From: Amazonocrinis nigriterrae CENA67
GTDB taxonomy: Bacteria; Cyanobacteriota; Cyanobacteriia; Cyanobacteriales; Nostocaceae
Length of the DNA: 64,000 nucleotides
Direction: 5' to 3'
Assembly: GCF_016056305.1 (NCBI RefSeq)
Contig: NZ_JAECZC010000005.1
Location: 1 to 64,000, forward strand
Below the pieces are notes generated by a model, which made no database searches, was not told the origin of the DNA, and saw only the letters and a program-made list of their open reading frames with translations. This document shows positions 26,117 to 35,794 of this stretch, one piece after another. The translations under genes were made by a program, and so were the position numbers. Position 1 is the stretch's first letter. Every line of letters begins with the position of its first letter.

Positions 26117-27199
26117 CTAACTTTCTTTTAGCGCTGTTAATAAGCGCTGGTTATCAGACTCGGAAAGTACAGCAACTCTCAAAAAACGATCGCCTAGTTC
26201 TTTAAAGCTGAGACAATCTCGAATTAAAATCTGGTGATTTTGGAGTAATTGTTGCTGCAACTGCGAACTCGACTGTTGTGATTCAACAAGTAAAAAGTTA
26301 GCAGCACTTTCAAAAGGTTGCAATCCTGGGATTGCGATTAAACCTTGAAAGAGTTGGTTTCGTGTCGGTGGTAGCCATTTCCAAGTTTGCTCTTGAAACT
26401 CCCGATCCTTGAGTGCAGCGACCGCTGCCGCTGCTGCCAAGGTGTTTACGGGCCATGGGTCGCGCCACAACTGCCAGTGCCGAAGGCGGTCGGGATGAGC
26501 GATCGCATATCCTAGCCTGAGTCCTGGGAGACTGTAAAATTTCGTTAGCGATCGCAATACTACTAAATTCGCGTATTCCTGCACCACCGGAATCAGGCTT
26601 TGTTCTTCATCAGGATGCAAAAAATCCATAAACGCTTCATCCACCACTACCAAAGCAAATTGCTCTAAGTAGGGCAAAATTGCCTCTCGCGAAAATAGCT
26701 TTCCCGTTGGGTTGTGGGGATTATTTAGCAGCAGTCCTTTGTCCAAAGTCCTTTGTCCAAAGTCAACTAAACATGACAAAGGACTATTGACTAATGACGA
26801 ATTATCTGCATCTCGCAAATTCAAGGGAAACTCCAGTACTTTAGCGTTGTACGCTGCCAGCGTACGGTAATAGTCGCCAAAGGCTGGAGTAATTAACATT
26901 GTTGCGGCTAATTCTGCTAAATCCCTACCTGCCAAAGTTAGTAATTCTGCTGAGCCGTTACCAGGCAGAATCCACTCAGGCGGCATTTGATGGAAGTGAC
27001 TGAGAGCAAGTCTCAGTTCACTGTAATTGGGGTCAGGATAGTGCCTAAGATTACCCATTTGGGACGCAATTGCAGCGATCGCGCTGTTTGGTGGCCCCAA
27101 AGGGCTGATACTGGCAGAAAAATCCAGAATAGCCTCAGGGGGACAGCCAGCCAGTGCTGCTGCCCAGGCTAAATTTCCCCCATGAGCCTGTTGACGCAT
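26117..27199 (-). CDS. cobD: L-threonine-O-3-phosphate decarboxylase (cobalamin side chain)
   Basis: 360 aa from the ATG at 27199. PLP-dependent fold I aminotransferase-like enzyme: 'FSASISPLGPP', 'LPGNGSAELLTL', 'NNPHNPTGKLF', and the PLP Lys at about 220 in 'SLTKFYSLPGLRLGY'. The family makes (R)-1-amino-2-propanol phosphate for the nucleotide loop of cobalamin. It is close to histidinol-phosphate aminotransferases, so HisC-like activity is the alternative. Residues about 131-156 just before the NNPHNPTG motif are repeat-derived and extend a surface loop. No cobalamin riboswitch or other cob gene is seen nearby. The HU gene ends 26 bp upstream on the same strand. Confidence 0.83.
   Translation of the reverse strand: MRQQAHGGNLAWAAALAGCPPEAILDFSASISPLGPPNSAIAAIASQMGNLRHYPDPNYSELRLALSHFHQMPPEWILPGNGSAELLTLAGRDLAELAATMLITPAFGDYYRTLAAYNAKVLEFPLNLRDADNSSLVNSPLSCLVDFGQRTLDKGLLLNNPHNPTGKLFSREAILPYLEQFALVVVDEAFMDFLHPDEEQSLIPVVQEYANLVVLRSLTKFYSLPGLRLGYAIAHPDRLRHWQLWRDPWPVNTLAAAAAVAALKDREFQEQTWKWLPPTRNQLFQGLIAIPGLQPFESAANFLLVESQQSSSQLQQQLLQNHQILIRDCLSFKELGDRFLRVAVLSESDNQRLLTALKES
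26733..26806. repeat. STRR inserted in frame in cobD
   Basis: GTCCTTTGTCCAAAGTCCTTTG units and the inverse GACAAAGGACTATTGAC, then ACTAATGACGAATTATC. Such units otherwise sit in intergenic DNA. They are read in frame here as a polar loop ('NSSLVNSPLSCLVDFGQRTL'). Confidence 0.75.
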
Positions 27200-27225
27200 C
27201 AAACCAAGGTTCCTAAAGACAGAAC

Positions 27226-27510
27226 CTATGATTTTGGGGGTGCTACCCTTTCTCTAAAAAGCTTACCAGCGGAAAAGGCAGGAACCTTGGTCGCTGGAAT
27301 TTCCATCTTTTCATTGGTTTTGGGGTTACGACCTTCACGAGCTTTACGTTCCCGTGATTCAAATGAGCCGAATCCTACCAGCGTGACTTTATCGCCAGAA
27401 GAAACCGCTTCAATGATCGTTTCCAAAGCAGCAGTTAAGACTGCATCCGCTTGTTTTTTAGTAACACTAGCCTTTTCAGCTACGGCATCAACCAATTCAC
27501 CTTTGTTCAT
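27226..27510 (-). CDS. hup: HU family DNA-binding protein
   Basis: 94 aa, the standard size. N-terminal 'MNKGELVDAVAEKASVTKKQ', the HU signature 'GFGSFESRERKAREGRNPKT', and the DNA-intercalating arm with Pro in 'EIPATKVPAFSAGK'. Nucleoid protein that bends and compacts DNA (HanA in Anabaena). 26 bp upstream of cobD on the same strand, so read-through is possible, though its own 480-bp upstream region suggests an independent, strong promoter. Confidence 0.96.
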   Translation of the reverse strand: MNKGELVDAVAEKASVTKKQADAVLTAALETIIEAVSSGDKVTLVGFGSFESRERKAREGRNPKTNEKMEIPATKVPAFSAGKLFRERVAPPKS

Positions 27511-27989
27511 GTCAAACTCCTTAAGGTTTACTTGAGATTTTTTACAGATGCATCAGAGTACATCTTTACTTAAATCTCTGTTGGGAGAAATACAAAAATC
27601 GTTCCTTGGGAGTATTTTTACTCAAAATCGCTGTAAATCCCATCGGCTCGACTTTTCAATGAATCATTCTAAGGTGTAGTAGCCTGAAGTGGATATATGA
27701 AACCATTAATTTATATAGATTTCAGGATTTTTTGTGATTTTTAGGTGATTGTTGCACTCAAAACCATACTGAAAGTAGGAAAAAATACCTAGTAAATACC
27801 CCTGTTGTGAGGGTGACAGGGTAGAACGAACTAGTCAAAATCTGTTGAAGGTTACAATTCGTGACATTGCTACAAGCTAGCTAAAATACTCTAGAGACTT
27901 CCAAGTAAAAATAAAAAATATCCTACTGTTCACAGTCATCAGTCAACAGTCATCAGTCATCAGTCAAAAACTTCGCTTTAGTTATTGCT
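27511..27989. other. intergenic, HU upstream region
   Basis: Long AT-rich leader of the HU gene. Near 27930-27965 it ends with CAGTCATCAGTCAACAGTCATC STRR units. No gene was recognised. Confidence 0.5.
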
Positions 27990-28631
27990 CTATTTTTCTG
28001 TACCAGAAATATTCTGTTGCACCCAAGCACGAAAAGCAAGGGTAGTAGCAATTTCCCCATTTTTTTTGGCTTCTTGGATAAAACGGGGAATTTCCTTGAC
28101 TAACACAGGTGCAAAGGTAGGGCTGGTTTGGACTTCTGAGTATTGCCCAGCTTCAAGGGTAGAAATTCGTAACACACCGCCGTTATAGCGCCAGAATTCG
28201 GGGATTCCCATCGCTGCATAAAGCCGAAACTTGTCTATTGCAGACCGAGAATATTCCACCTCTAACACAAGGTCTGGCGGGGGGTCGATGGCTAGGTCAA
28301 TATTTTCTTTATTTCGGACTAGCAATTCATTTTGGATGTAGTAGCTACTATCCGGCTCGGCTCCCTTCTCTAAGTCATCCCGTGTTAAAGTCAGTGAACC
28401 AGCGCGTCTAATTTCCAAACCCAACTCTTCGCACAGCACCCCAACAAAAACCTCTATTAAGCGGTTTGAGCTTTCATGGGGCATCAGTGGGGTCATAATT
28501 TCAATAGTTCCATTGTCATAAGCCAGTCGGGAGTTACGCTCACAACCCATCTCAGCTAGCATGGTTTTAAATGTCTGCCAGGTGATGTTATGGAGTAAAA
28601 CCCTAGTTTCTGCGAGTGTTGTCGCTACCAT
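27990..28631 (-). CDS. Uma2 family (DUF820) restriction-endonuclease-like protein
   Basis: 213 aa. PD-(D/E)xK-like core: 'GAEPDSSYYIQ' followed by 'PPDLVLEVEYSRSAIDK', giving the Asp...Glu-x-Glu pattern typical of the Uma2 family. 'ERNSRLAYDNGTIEIMTPL' is the conserved N-terminal part. Uma2 proteins are hugely expanded in filamentous cyanobacteria and their function is not established; a nuclease role is inferred from the fold. Monocistronic. Confidence 0.9.
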   Translation of the reverse strand: MVATTLAETRVLLHNITWQTFKTMLAEMGCERNSRLAYDNGTIEIMTPLMPHESSNRLIEVFVGVLCEELGLEIRRAGSLTLTRDDLEKGAEPDSSYYIQNELLVRNKENIDLAIDPPPDLVLEVEYSRSAIDKFRLYAAMGIPEFWRYNGGVLRISTLEAGQYSEVQTSPTFAPVLVKEIPRFIQEAKKNGEIATTLAFRAWVQQNISGTEK

Positions 28632-28772
28632 AGTTCAGTTCTGCCTTGGATCACAACCAAGATGTGCTTACGACCTTGAACTTTTTTCAGCATCCTATTG
28701 TTCAATACTACTTATAGCAATCAAAAAAAGCACCACAAAGCTCTTGAGCTACTGGGTGCTTTGATAAATATC

Positions 28773-29024
28773 AGGACTTACGTAAAAGTCATGGAAAAAC
28801 GAACCACAGAGGCACAGAGAAGCCAGTGCGTTGCGGTGTTAGCGTAGCGTTAGCGACGTAGGAGCGTCGGGAGTCGCAGTCTTGGCGGTTTCCGGCGATT
28901 GCGATCTTCGCAGCGTTAGCGACGCAGGAGCGTCACTCCCGAACCCGAAGGGGGGTTCCCCCCGTTGAAGCAACTGGCGCGACACGGAGGAATGAGAGTT
29001 TGAGACGTTTTTCGCGTAAGTCCT
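28773..29024. repeat. MITE-like repeat, copy 3 (252 bp)
   Basis: Ends AGGACTTACGTA and CGCGTAAGTCCT. The interior shares CACAGAGAAGCCAGTGCGTTG, GCGACGCAGGAGCGTCACTCC and CCCGAACCCGAAGGGG with copy 2. Non-coding; lies between the Uma2 gene and pilQ. Confidence 0.85.
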
Positions 29025-29086
29025 AAATATAACTGTAATACTGAGTGGTGAGGTGAGGAACTCGATGTCTTCGCCAAGCTAACAGT

Positions 29087-31540
29087 TTAACGCTTAGGTG
29101 TGTTCAAACCACGACGTTCAAGAATGTCCCGCACCTGTGGGCTGGGGGTGTAATTATAGCCATAGGCGGAGTTCTCTGTATCATCCATAATCTGGGGTGT
29201 GAGTAACACAATCACCTCATTGCGCTGGTTTTGTCTATTTGTACTTCTAAACAGCGAACCAATGAGTGGAAGATCACCTAAGATAGGGATTTTGGACACA
29301 CTTGTCCGATCTGAATCTTGAATGATGCCTGAAAGAATTAGGGTCTGCCCATCTCGCAAGCGAATTAAGCCAGAATTAAGTGAGCGCTCAGACACCAAAA
29401 ATATTTGTTGGCTACCACCCCCTCCAACATTGATAGTAGCTGGAGCTTGGGGTGCTTTGACAACAGGAGCTACCGATAGAGAAACAAAACCGTTATCGTC
29501 AATCCGCTCAACTTTGACAGCTAGGGTTAAACCTACTTGGTCTTTCTCTGCTGAAATTGTTTCTGTGGCAAGATTCGAGTCGCGAACTATTTCCCTTTTA
29601 ATATTGCCTACTACTTCCTGAGTAAGGTTAACATTAGCTGTTTGACCTTCTTGCACAATTAAGGTTGGGTCGGTCAAAATTTTGGCGTTGCCACTTTGTA
29701 CCTGAGCCTGCAAGCTAGCTAGTAGACGCTTAGGAAACTGGAATAAAGAGGGAAGAGATGTAGTGGCTGTACCTAGAGTCCCTTGTGTGACAGTCGATGT
29801 GCCATCAGCGTTCCTCGTAATAATGTTATCAGTTGCCGGAGTGATATCAGAAAAACCTGGTTGTAGTGGGTCTCCAGTGGGCGCAGTAGGTCTGTAGAAG
29901 CTTCCAGAGCCTGGGTTTGCGACTCTAGTGATATTGCCGTTTGCGTCTACTACTACTGTACCTGGGGTGGTTCCTGGAATCGATACACTGCTATTTGGGT
30001 CAAGGAAAGGCTCTCCTGTAACAGGATTTGTGATGACTGGTGTGCTAGTCACACTACTTGATGCTTCAGCTCTAGTAGCTGGTCTCGAACCGCCAAAATT
30101 CAGAGATGCTGCACCGCCATCATTAGTGAAGAAGTTCTTACCAATACCAAAAGAAAAGCTAGCGTTGTAGTCATGGGTGTTCAACAAATTAACATCGATA
30201 ATTCTGACGTTAACTGCTACTTGACGACGACGGATATCAAGTTGAGTGAGTTGAGTCATTGCCATCTCAACTAACCTAGGAGGCCCAATTAAAGTTAGAG
30301 AATTAGTGCGCTCGTCTCCTAATGCCTGTAAACCTCTAAGTAATGGATTAGAGTCTTTAAACTCAGCTCGTTGAGTTTCTAATTTAGTTTCCGTGGTCGT
30401 TTGAGTTTGGGTGACGGGGGCGGCTCCATTACCCACAGGTACAGCATTGACGCTAGTAACAAGTCGTTCGCGGCTAATGGCACTTTCTGCCCCAAGTCCA
30501 ACCAAATAGTTGAGGGCAACCCCCACTGTCACCTGATTAAGTCGGAGACTACGCATAACGATATCACGGGTGGCATTGGGTAGCTTAGTTCCCACAAAAA
30601 TAGTCCGCCCACTACGGTTAGCTTCTAAACCACTCATTCGCAAGACATAGTTAAAAACATCTTGCACTGGCTCATTTTCTATATCTAGGGAGATTGTTTG
30701 ACCATCACTAGCAGCAGCTTGTTGACCTCCACCAGACTGTCCTGGAGTTGCTGCGTTTCCTATGTAAGCCAGATTTAAACCAGCAGCACGGGCAAGTAAT
30801 GATAAAACTTCACGCACTGGTGCATCTCGCAATACTAAACGGGGAACACGCTCTTGAGTGCCCAAGTCAATGGTGCTAGGAGAAGCATCAGCAGTAGAAA
30901 TGGCAATATCTCCTACTGGTGGAGCAACGGCTCTGGGCAAGAAAGGAGGAGCTTGGCTCAGAGGTTGACCTGGGCCAGCTGCCTCAGCAGGTTTGCCGTC
31001 AATTGTCACCTCTGGGTTAGGGACGAGGACATCTGGCTTCGTACCAGACTGAACTGGGGTAGAAGCAGGCGGGGTTGTTGGTGTTGTGGGTGTTACGGGT
31101 GTTGTGGGTGTTGGTGCTGATGCTGTAGTACCTCCTGAGGGCGCAAAACCGAGAGTAATTGTGTTTTGCTGTCGCACCACAGGCTGATTGCTGGGTGTGT
31201 TGTTACTGCCAGTCACCGTCACCCGAATGCTATTAGCATCAAGTTGAGCAACTTCAACTGAGGCAATTCCTGGAGCAGGGTTATCTTGACGGAAATTATT
31301 ACCTTGTGGTAAACGCAGTTGAGTATTAATAATATCTGTAACTAAGGCTTTGCCTCTTTTTGTTGTGAAAACTTGCGGGCGATCGCCTGTGGTAGTTTTC
31401 AAAACAATGCTCAGTCCGCCATCAACTGGGTTTAGCTGTACTTGATTAATTTGAGTAGTCTGTGTCCATGCTGGTTGAGCTGCCAAAAATACAAAAGCGG
31501 CAGCACCCAATATTAAACTATTACCGTGAAGTTGTTTCAC
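29087..31540 (-). CDS. pilQ: type IV pilus secretin
   Basis: 817 aa. Signal peptide (about 1-26, 'AAQPAWTQ'), AMIN domain (about 30-130, 'VQLNPVDGGLSIVLKTT'), a Pro/Thr-rich linker, a secretin/TonB short N-terminal domain ('LRDAPVREVLSLLARAAGLN'), N-domains, and a C-terminal secretin beta-domain ('ILTDPTLIVQEGQTANVNL', 'IPILGDLPLIGSLFRST', 'EVIVLLTPQIM'). It forms the outer-membrane pore for pili, also used for DNA uptake and secretion. Last gene of pilM-N-O-Q. A 200-bp repeat-bearing gap separates it from pilO. Confidence 0.95.
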   Translation of the reverse strand: MKQLHGNSLILGAAAFVFLAAQPAWTQTTQINQVQLNPVDGGLSIVLKTTTGDRPQVFTTKRGKALVTDIINTQLRLPQGNNFRQDNPAPGIASVEVAQLDANSIRVTVTGSNNTPSNQPVVRQQNTITLGFAPSGGTTASAPTPTTPVTPTTPTTPPASTPVQSGTKPDVLVPNPEVTIDGKPAEAAGPGQPLSQAPPFLPRAVAPPVGDIAISTADASPSTIDLGTQERVPRLVLRDAPVREVLSLLARAAGLNLAYIGNAATPGQSGGGQQAAASDGQTISLDIENEPVQDVFNYVLRMSGLEANRSGRTIFVGTKLPNATRDIVMRSLRLNQVTVGVALNYLVGLGAESAISRERLVTSVNAVPVGNGAAPVTQTQTTTETKLETQRAEFKDSNPLLRGLQALGDERTNSLTLIGPPRLVEMAMTQLTQLDIRRRQVAVNVRIIDVNLLNTHDYNASFSFGIGKNFFTNDGGAASLNFGGSRPATRAEASSSVTSTPVITNPVTGEPFLDPNSSVSIPGTTPGTVVVDANGNITRVANPGSGSFYRPTAPTGDPLQPGFSDITPATDNIITRNADGTSTVTQGTLGTATTSLPSLFQFPKRLLASLQAQVQSGNAKILTDPTLIVQEGQTANVNLTQEVVGNIKREIVRDSNLATETISAEKDQVGLTLAVKVERIDDNGFVSLSVAPVVKAPQAPATINVGGGGSQQIFLVSERSLNSGLIRLRDGQTLILSGIIQDSDRTSVSKIPILGDLPLIGSLFRSTNRQNQRNEVIVLLTPQIMDDTENSAYGYNYTPSPQVRDILERRGLNTPKR

Positions 31541-31589
31541 AGTTCATTCCTCACCTGATACGACCTTATTAATCAACAATTTTTAGTGC

Positions 31590-31738
31590 TGAGGAGCCAC
31601 TGCGGTCTTGGGGTCTCACGCCACTCCCGCGGCTGTCGGGAAACCCGCCCACGGGGGTGGCTCCCCAAGTGGAGCATGTGGCGTTGCTGAGTATTTTTCT
31701 TTCAACTCCTAACTCCCAACTCCTAACTCCTAACTTTT
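31590..31738. repeat. mosaic repeats between pilO and pilQ
   Basis: GC-rich GGGTCTCACGCCACTCCCGC and CCACGGGGGTGGCTCCCC modules, then CTAACTCCCAACTCCTAACTC STRR units. Lies inside an operon without an obvious terminator. Confidence 0.7.
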
Positions 31739-31743
31739 CGTCA

Positions 31744-32490
31744 CTACTTCTTGGGTGCTGCTGCTTTGGCGGCAGCTATGTCCTCTGGAGTAAGCGGCAT
31801 CAATGCCTGTAGCTGAAACGATGTAGTAATCTGTGCAGGCCCTGCTCCTGTTTTTAGCGGATCTGTTGGAGCCAATGCTGATTGATAGTCTTTAACTACT
31901 AACAAAGGCTGTAAACGCTCGATATTACGAATAATCGATTGTGTTTGCTCATAAGTTCCCACAATTTCGAGATTTACACTGCTGCGTTTGAGTTGACCAT
32001 TGACCAGTGGCCCTAGAGAGCCATCAGTAATTATTTCTGCTTCTTGTGCAGTTGGCATAAACTTCTGTAGTTTGGCTCTAACTCCATTAACAGGAATTTG
32101 AGCATTGCCAGACTCAACTAAACGATTCAGATCCAGCAGCAAAGTGTATAAAGTTTTTTGATTAGCAAATAAACCTAAAACTTGAGTTTTTTGTTGCTTT
32201 GCTTCTTCTTGTTCTTTTTTTACCTTGTCAGCTTGTTTAATAGAAGCTCTCTTTTGGTCAAGTTGCCCTTGCAGTTCGCTACTTTTTACTTGCTGTTGTT
32301 GATAGTTATCCCAAGCTGGCATGACCATATTTAGCAGTATATAAGCTGCTCCAGCAACTCCCAATAAACCTGCCAGTATACCAATGATTTTGGGAGTGAA
32401 GGTAATGCCAAAGAGAACAAAGTTGCCTGGTGTTTCTGAATCTAATTCCCCGGCTTGTTCTGCAAAATTTAAATCATCACTTACCGTCAT
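31744..32490 (-). CDS. pilO: type IV pilus alignment protein PilO
   Basis: 248 aa. One transmembrane segment (about 35-57, 'IIGILAGLLGVAGAAYILL'), a coiled coil (about 65-105, rich in Gln/Lys), and a periplasmic ferredoxin-like domain ending at the poly-Ala/Lys tail. It pairs with PilN to link the cytoplasmic PilM ring to the outer-membrane secretin. Its ATG overlaps the pilN stop by 4 bp (ATGA), indicating translational coupling. Confidence 0.88.
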   Translation of the reverse strand: MTVSDDLNFAEQAGELDSETPGNFVLFGITFTPKIIGILAGLLGVAGAAYILLNMVMPAWDNYQQQQVKSSELQGQLDQKRASIKQADKVKKEQEEAKQQKTQVLGLFANQKTLYTLLLDLNRLVESGNAQIPVNGVRAKLQKFMPTAQEAEIITDGSLGPLVNGQLKRSSVNLEIVGTYEQTQSIIRNIERLQPLLVVKDYQSALAPTDPLKTGAGPAQITTSFQLQALMPLTPEDIAAAKAAAPKK

Positions 32491-33257
32491 TTTGGAATGA
32501 CTCCTATCTGTTGCATACTGCGAATACGAGTCACTAAACCCACTGTACCTTTTTGCTCTAACTCTCGGATTAACTCAGAAGCAGGAACATCACTGAGACT
32601 CGATTGAATACTGTAATTCACTACTTGAGGTGGTTTGATTGGTATATTATTAGTAGATGTCTTGGTAGTTGGTGGTAATGGTGCATCTACTAAGTTTGCT
32701 GAGATAATTTTGCTTTCTGACGACTTCAAGAAGCGAGACTGTTGCAGAACCAGCAAGAAATCGTTGACATCATTAAAAGAGCGAGCCAATCCGTTAATTA
32801 CAATTCCTCCGGCAGGATTATTTGATGGTTTACCGTCTGCTGCTGGTGTGGGTGGAATTTGCTTGATGTTACTAATTTGTACTGTTGCTGGTATGCGATC
32901 GCGTAAATCTTGCAACATGGCTGACCAAGGACGAATTTGGTCAAATACAGTGACTAAACTTTGTGTTTCTGCTTTAATTTTTTTAGTTTCTTCCCGGATT
33001 TTATTAATATTTCCTATTTCTGCATCTAATTTCTTGTTCTCCTGATCGAGTTGTGCTATATTCTGCTCCAATTCGCTATTTTTCGCTTGTAAAATCCACC
33101 AGCCAGTTGCTACAAAAACTGGAAGACACAAACCCAAGGTAACTCCTATATATATGGGTGTTAAGCTTCCTGAAGGAAGTTTATTTCCTGGCTTTTTACC
33201 AGGCTTCTCCTGGTAAATTGGGCGGTCTTTAAGAAAGTTAATATCTAGACTGTACAT
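32487..33257 (-). CDS. pilN: type IV pilus assembly protein PilN
   Basis: 256 aa. It has the short cytoplasmic N-terminus 'MYSLDINFLKDRP', the conserved INxL-type sequence that binds PilM. A transmembrane helix follows (about 35-55), then a coiled coil (about 58-95) and a periplasmic domain. Four bp after pilM and overlapping pilO, so part of the same transcript. Confidence 0.9.
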   Translation of the reverse strand: MYSLDINFLKDRPIYQEKPGKKPGNKLPSGSLTPIYIGVTLGLCLPVFVATGWWILQAKNSELEQNIAQLDQENKKLDAEIGNINKIREETKKIKAETQSLVTVFDQIRPWSAMLQDLRDRIPATVQISNIKQIPPTPAADGKPSNNPAGGIVINGLARSFNDVNDFLLVLQQSRFLKSSESKIISANLVDAPLPPTTKTSTNNIPIKPPQVVNYSIQSSLSDVPASELIRELEQKGTVGLVTRIRSMQQIGVIPK

Positions 33258-33261
33258 TCTG

Positions 33262-34368
33262 TTACACCTCCCTCATGCCTAGACCAAGTACTATCCCCAG
33301 GCCAGAACGTCGTACCATCGGGTACTTTTCTGCATCGACTTCCAAGGACAAAGATCCAATTGGATCTACCTGAGTGGCTGGCAAGCTTAATCTTTGAGTA
33401 AAAAACTCATCTAGCTGTTGTAGTCCGCCTCCTGGCCCAGCTAGGAAAATCTGCGCTACCTCCAAATTTTCACTTTGATTGAGGTAAAAATCGATGGAAC
33501 GGCGCAATTCATCTGTTAATTCTCCTAAGACTCTCAACAAGGCTGCCATACTAGGATCAATTTCAGTAATACCAGTTTTTCCACCATCTATGGGAGTTGG
33601 GGTAATAACTACTCCCTGTAACAGTTCCATATCGCGAGAGGTCGGTAAACTCATTGACCTTGCTAAAGCTGTTTCCAATTGATATGCACCAATAGGTACG
33701 GTGCGCGAAAATTGCGGTACTCCATTAATGATGATGGCTATTTCTGTGCTGTCGAATTCTATATCAACTAGTACTGCTGCTTCTTGTGGCCCGAATTGCC
33801 GCAGTTGTTCACGAATTGTCCGAATCAGAGCAAAACTACTAATCTCTAAAACGTCGATTTGCAATCCTGCCTGCTCAAACGTACTAATATATGTATCTGT
33901 CACCTCCTTACGAGTGGCAACTAGTAATACCTGAACCTTTTCAATACCGTCTTCATCTACAAAATACCCAAGTTTCTGATAATCTACATCAGCTTCTTCA
34001 CGAGGATAAGGTAAATACAAACCTGCTTCATGGTTTAACACCATTTCCCGCAGTTCTTTATCATCTAACTCAGCTGGTACAGGTATTATACGTACAATCG
34101 AATCTCGTCCCGGTACACCCGTGGCAACACGAGAAGCTTTGATTTTGCTTTCAGCCAGTCCTTGCTGAATTAATTGCGCCATTGCTGCGGGGTCAGCAAT
34201 TTGACCATCAGTAACAATACCTTCTGGAACTGGTACGGATGTCAAGGATTCTATTTTCAAGCCTTGGCGCTGCTTACGTAGTTGAACTATATTCACCCGT
34301 TCTGGTGCAAGTTCAATGCCCACCCCTTTATTAGATTTCCCAAACAGACTATTGAAGCTTTTTACCAC
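33262..34368 (-). CDS. pilM: type IV pilus actin-like ATPase PilM
   Basis: 368 aa starting at GTG. FtsA/actin-like fold: 'GIELAPERVNIVQLRK' (phosphate 1), 'AAVLVDIEFDSTEIAII' (phosphate 2), and 'IFLAGPGGGLQQLDEFF' (adenosine motif). Cytoplasmic ring protein at the base of the pilus that binds PilN. First gene of the operon, divergent from the binding-protein gene at 34510. Confidence 0.93.
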   Translation of the reverse strand: MVKSFNSLFGKSNKGVGIELAPERVNIVQLRKQRQGLKIESLTSVPVPEGIVTDGQIADPAAMAQLIQQGLAESKIKASRVATGVPGRDSIVRIIPVPAELDDKELREMVLNHEAGLYLPYPREEADVDYQKLGYFVDEDGIEKVQVLLVATRKEVTDTYISTFEQAGLQIDVLEISSFALIRTIREQLRQFGPQEAAVLVDIEFDSTEIAIIINGVPQFSRTVPIGAYQLETALARSMSLPTSRDMELLQGVVITPTPIDGGKTGITEIDPSMAALLRVLGELTDELRRSIDFYLNQSENLEVAQIFLAGPGGGLQQLDEFFTQRLSLPATQVDPIGSLSLEVDAEKYPMVRRSGLGIVLGLGMREV

Positions 34369-34423
34369 AGTTGTGCCCGCTGGACTGCTAAATTGAAAAT
34401 TTAAACGATACTAAAGAATGCTC

Positions 34424-34454
34424 TTGGCAATAGGTAATTTTTTTAGCCTATAAT
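34424..34454 (+). promoter_or_regulatory. possible sigma70 promoter for the binding-protein gene
   Basis: TATAAT at 34449-34454 with TTGGCA at 34424-34429. Spacing of 19 bp is longer than ideal, so only the -10 is convincing. 56 bp upstream of the ATG. Confidence 0.35.
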
Positions 34455-34509
34455 CTCGACAATTCTGCATAAGCTTTTCACTCTGATCAAGCGTAAAAAC
34501 ACTGGGAAA

Positions 34510-35787
34510 ATGATTCAATTGCGAAAATTTAAACAACTGGCTGCTTTGGCACTCATTGGCTTACTAACCAGTTGGATGGTAAGTTGCGTCTCTAAGCCTC
34601 CTCTTCCGCCCACACCAACTATTGAGTTTTGGACGATGCAACTCAAACCTCAATTTATCGATTACTTCCAAAGCCTAATTGCGAATTTTGAATCGCAAAA
34701 TCCAGGTATAAAGGTGAACTGGCAGGATATACCTTGGTCTGCTATGGAGAACAAAATTTTAACAGCTGTCTCAGCAAATACGCCACCTGATGTTGTTAAT
34801 TTAAATCCAGATTTTGCTTCCCAACTTGCTGGACGAAATGCTTGGTTGGATCTGGATACAAAAGTCCCAAATGAAGTACGCTCCTCCTATCTACCAAATA
34901 TCTGGAAAGCAAGTACACTTAATGGCAAGAGTTTTGGGGTTCCCTGGTATCTCACCACAAGGTTAACCATTTATAACACTGATTTACTAAAACAGGCAGG
35001 TATCACTAAAGTACCCAGTACTTACGCAGAACTAGCACAGGCGGCGCAACAAATTAAAGATAAGACTGGCAAATATGCCTTCTTTGTGACCTTCGTACCG
35101 CAGGATTCCGGTGAAGTTATGGAATCATTAGTGCAAATGGGAGTGACTCTAGTAAATACCGAGGGTAAAGCAGCTTTTAACTCACCACAAGGAAAAGCTG
35201 CATTTCAGTATTGGGTAGATATGTACAAAAAAGGGTTACTACCAAAAGAGGCGTTAACACAGGGACATCGCCACGCAATTGATTTGTACCAAGCCGGAGA
35301 GACAGCGTTCTTGGCTTCTGGGCCAGAGTTTCTCAAAACCATCGCTAATAATGCCCCAAAAGTTGCTCAAGCGTCAGCCATAGCACCTCAACTTACAGGT
35401 GACACAGGTAAGAAAAATGTCGCTGTGATGAATATAGTTATACCGCGTGCAACCAAATATCCAGATGAGGCCGTTAAATTTGCTTTATTTGTCACTAATG
35501 ACGAAAATCAGCTAGCCTTTGCTAAAGCTGCTAACGTGTTGCCATCTACAGTTAAAGCGCTGTCTGATAGCTATTTCAAAGATGTGCCAGCGACAGCTTC
35601 AACAGTGGAAAAGGCAAGAGTTATTAGTACCAAACAACTCCAACAAGCAGAAATTTTAACCCCGACATTGAAGGATTTTAACAAACTTCAAAAGGCAATT
35701 TACGAGAACTTACAAGCAGCAATGTTAGGAGAAAAAAGTGTAGATAAAGCTGTAGAAGATGCAGCACAAGAGTGGAATAATAGGTAA
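34510..35787 (+). CDS. ABC transporter sugar-type substrate-binding lipoprotein
   Basis: 425 aa. Signal peptide with lipobox ending at Cys in 'SWMVSC', so it is lipid-anchored in the periplasm. The body is a family 1 extracellular solute-binding protein (maltose/sn-glycerol-3-phosphate type): 'TIEFWTMQL', 'NTPPDVVNLNPDF', 'VPWYLTTRLTIYNTDLLKQAG', 'NDENQLAFAKAANVLPS'. The sugar is not known. No permease or ATPase gene is adjacent, so it must work with transporter subunits encoded elsewhere. Repeats begin right after the stop. Confidence 0.9.
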   Translation: MIQLRKFKQLAALALIGLLTSWMVSCVSKPPLPPTPTIEFWTMQLKPQFIDYFQSLIANFESQNPGIKVNWQDIPWSAMENKILTAVSANTPPDVVNLNPDFASQLAGRNAWLDLDTKVPNEVRSSYLPNIWKASTLNGKSFGVPWYLTTRLTIYNTDLLKQAGITKVPSTYAELAQAAQQIKDKTGKYAFFVTFVPQDSGEVMESLVQMGVTLVNTEGKAAFNSPQGKAAFQYWVDMYKKGLLPKEALTQGHRHAIDLYQAGETAFLASGPEFLKTIANNAPKVAQASAIAPQLTGDTGKKNVAVMNIVIPRATKYPDEAVKFALFVTNDENQLAFAKAANVLPSTVKALSDSYFKDVPATASTVEKARVISTKQLQQAEILTPTLKDFNKLQKAIYENLQAAMLGEKSVDKAVEDAAQEWNNR

Positions 35788-35794
35788 ATTTTGG

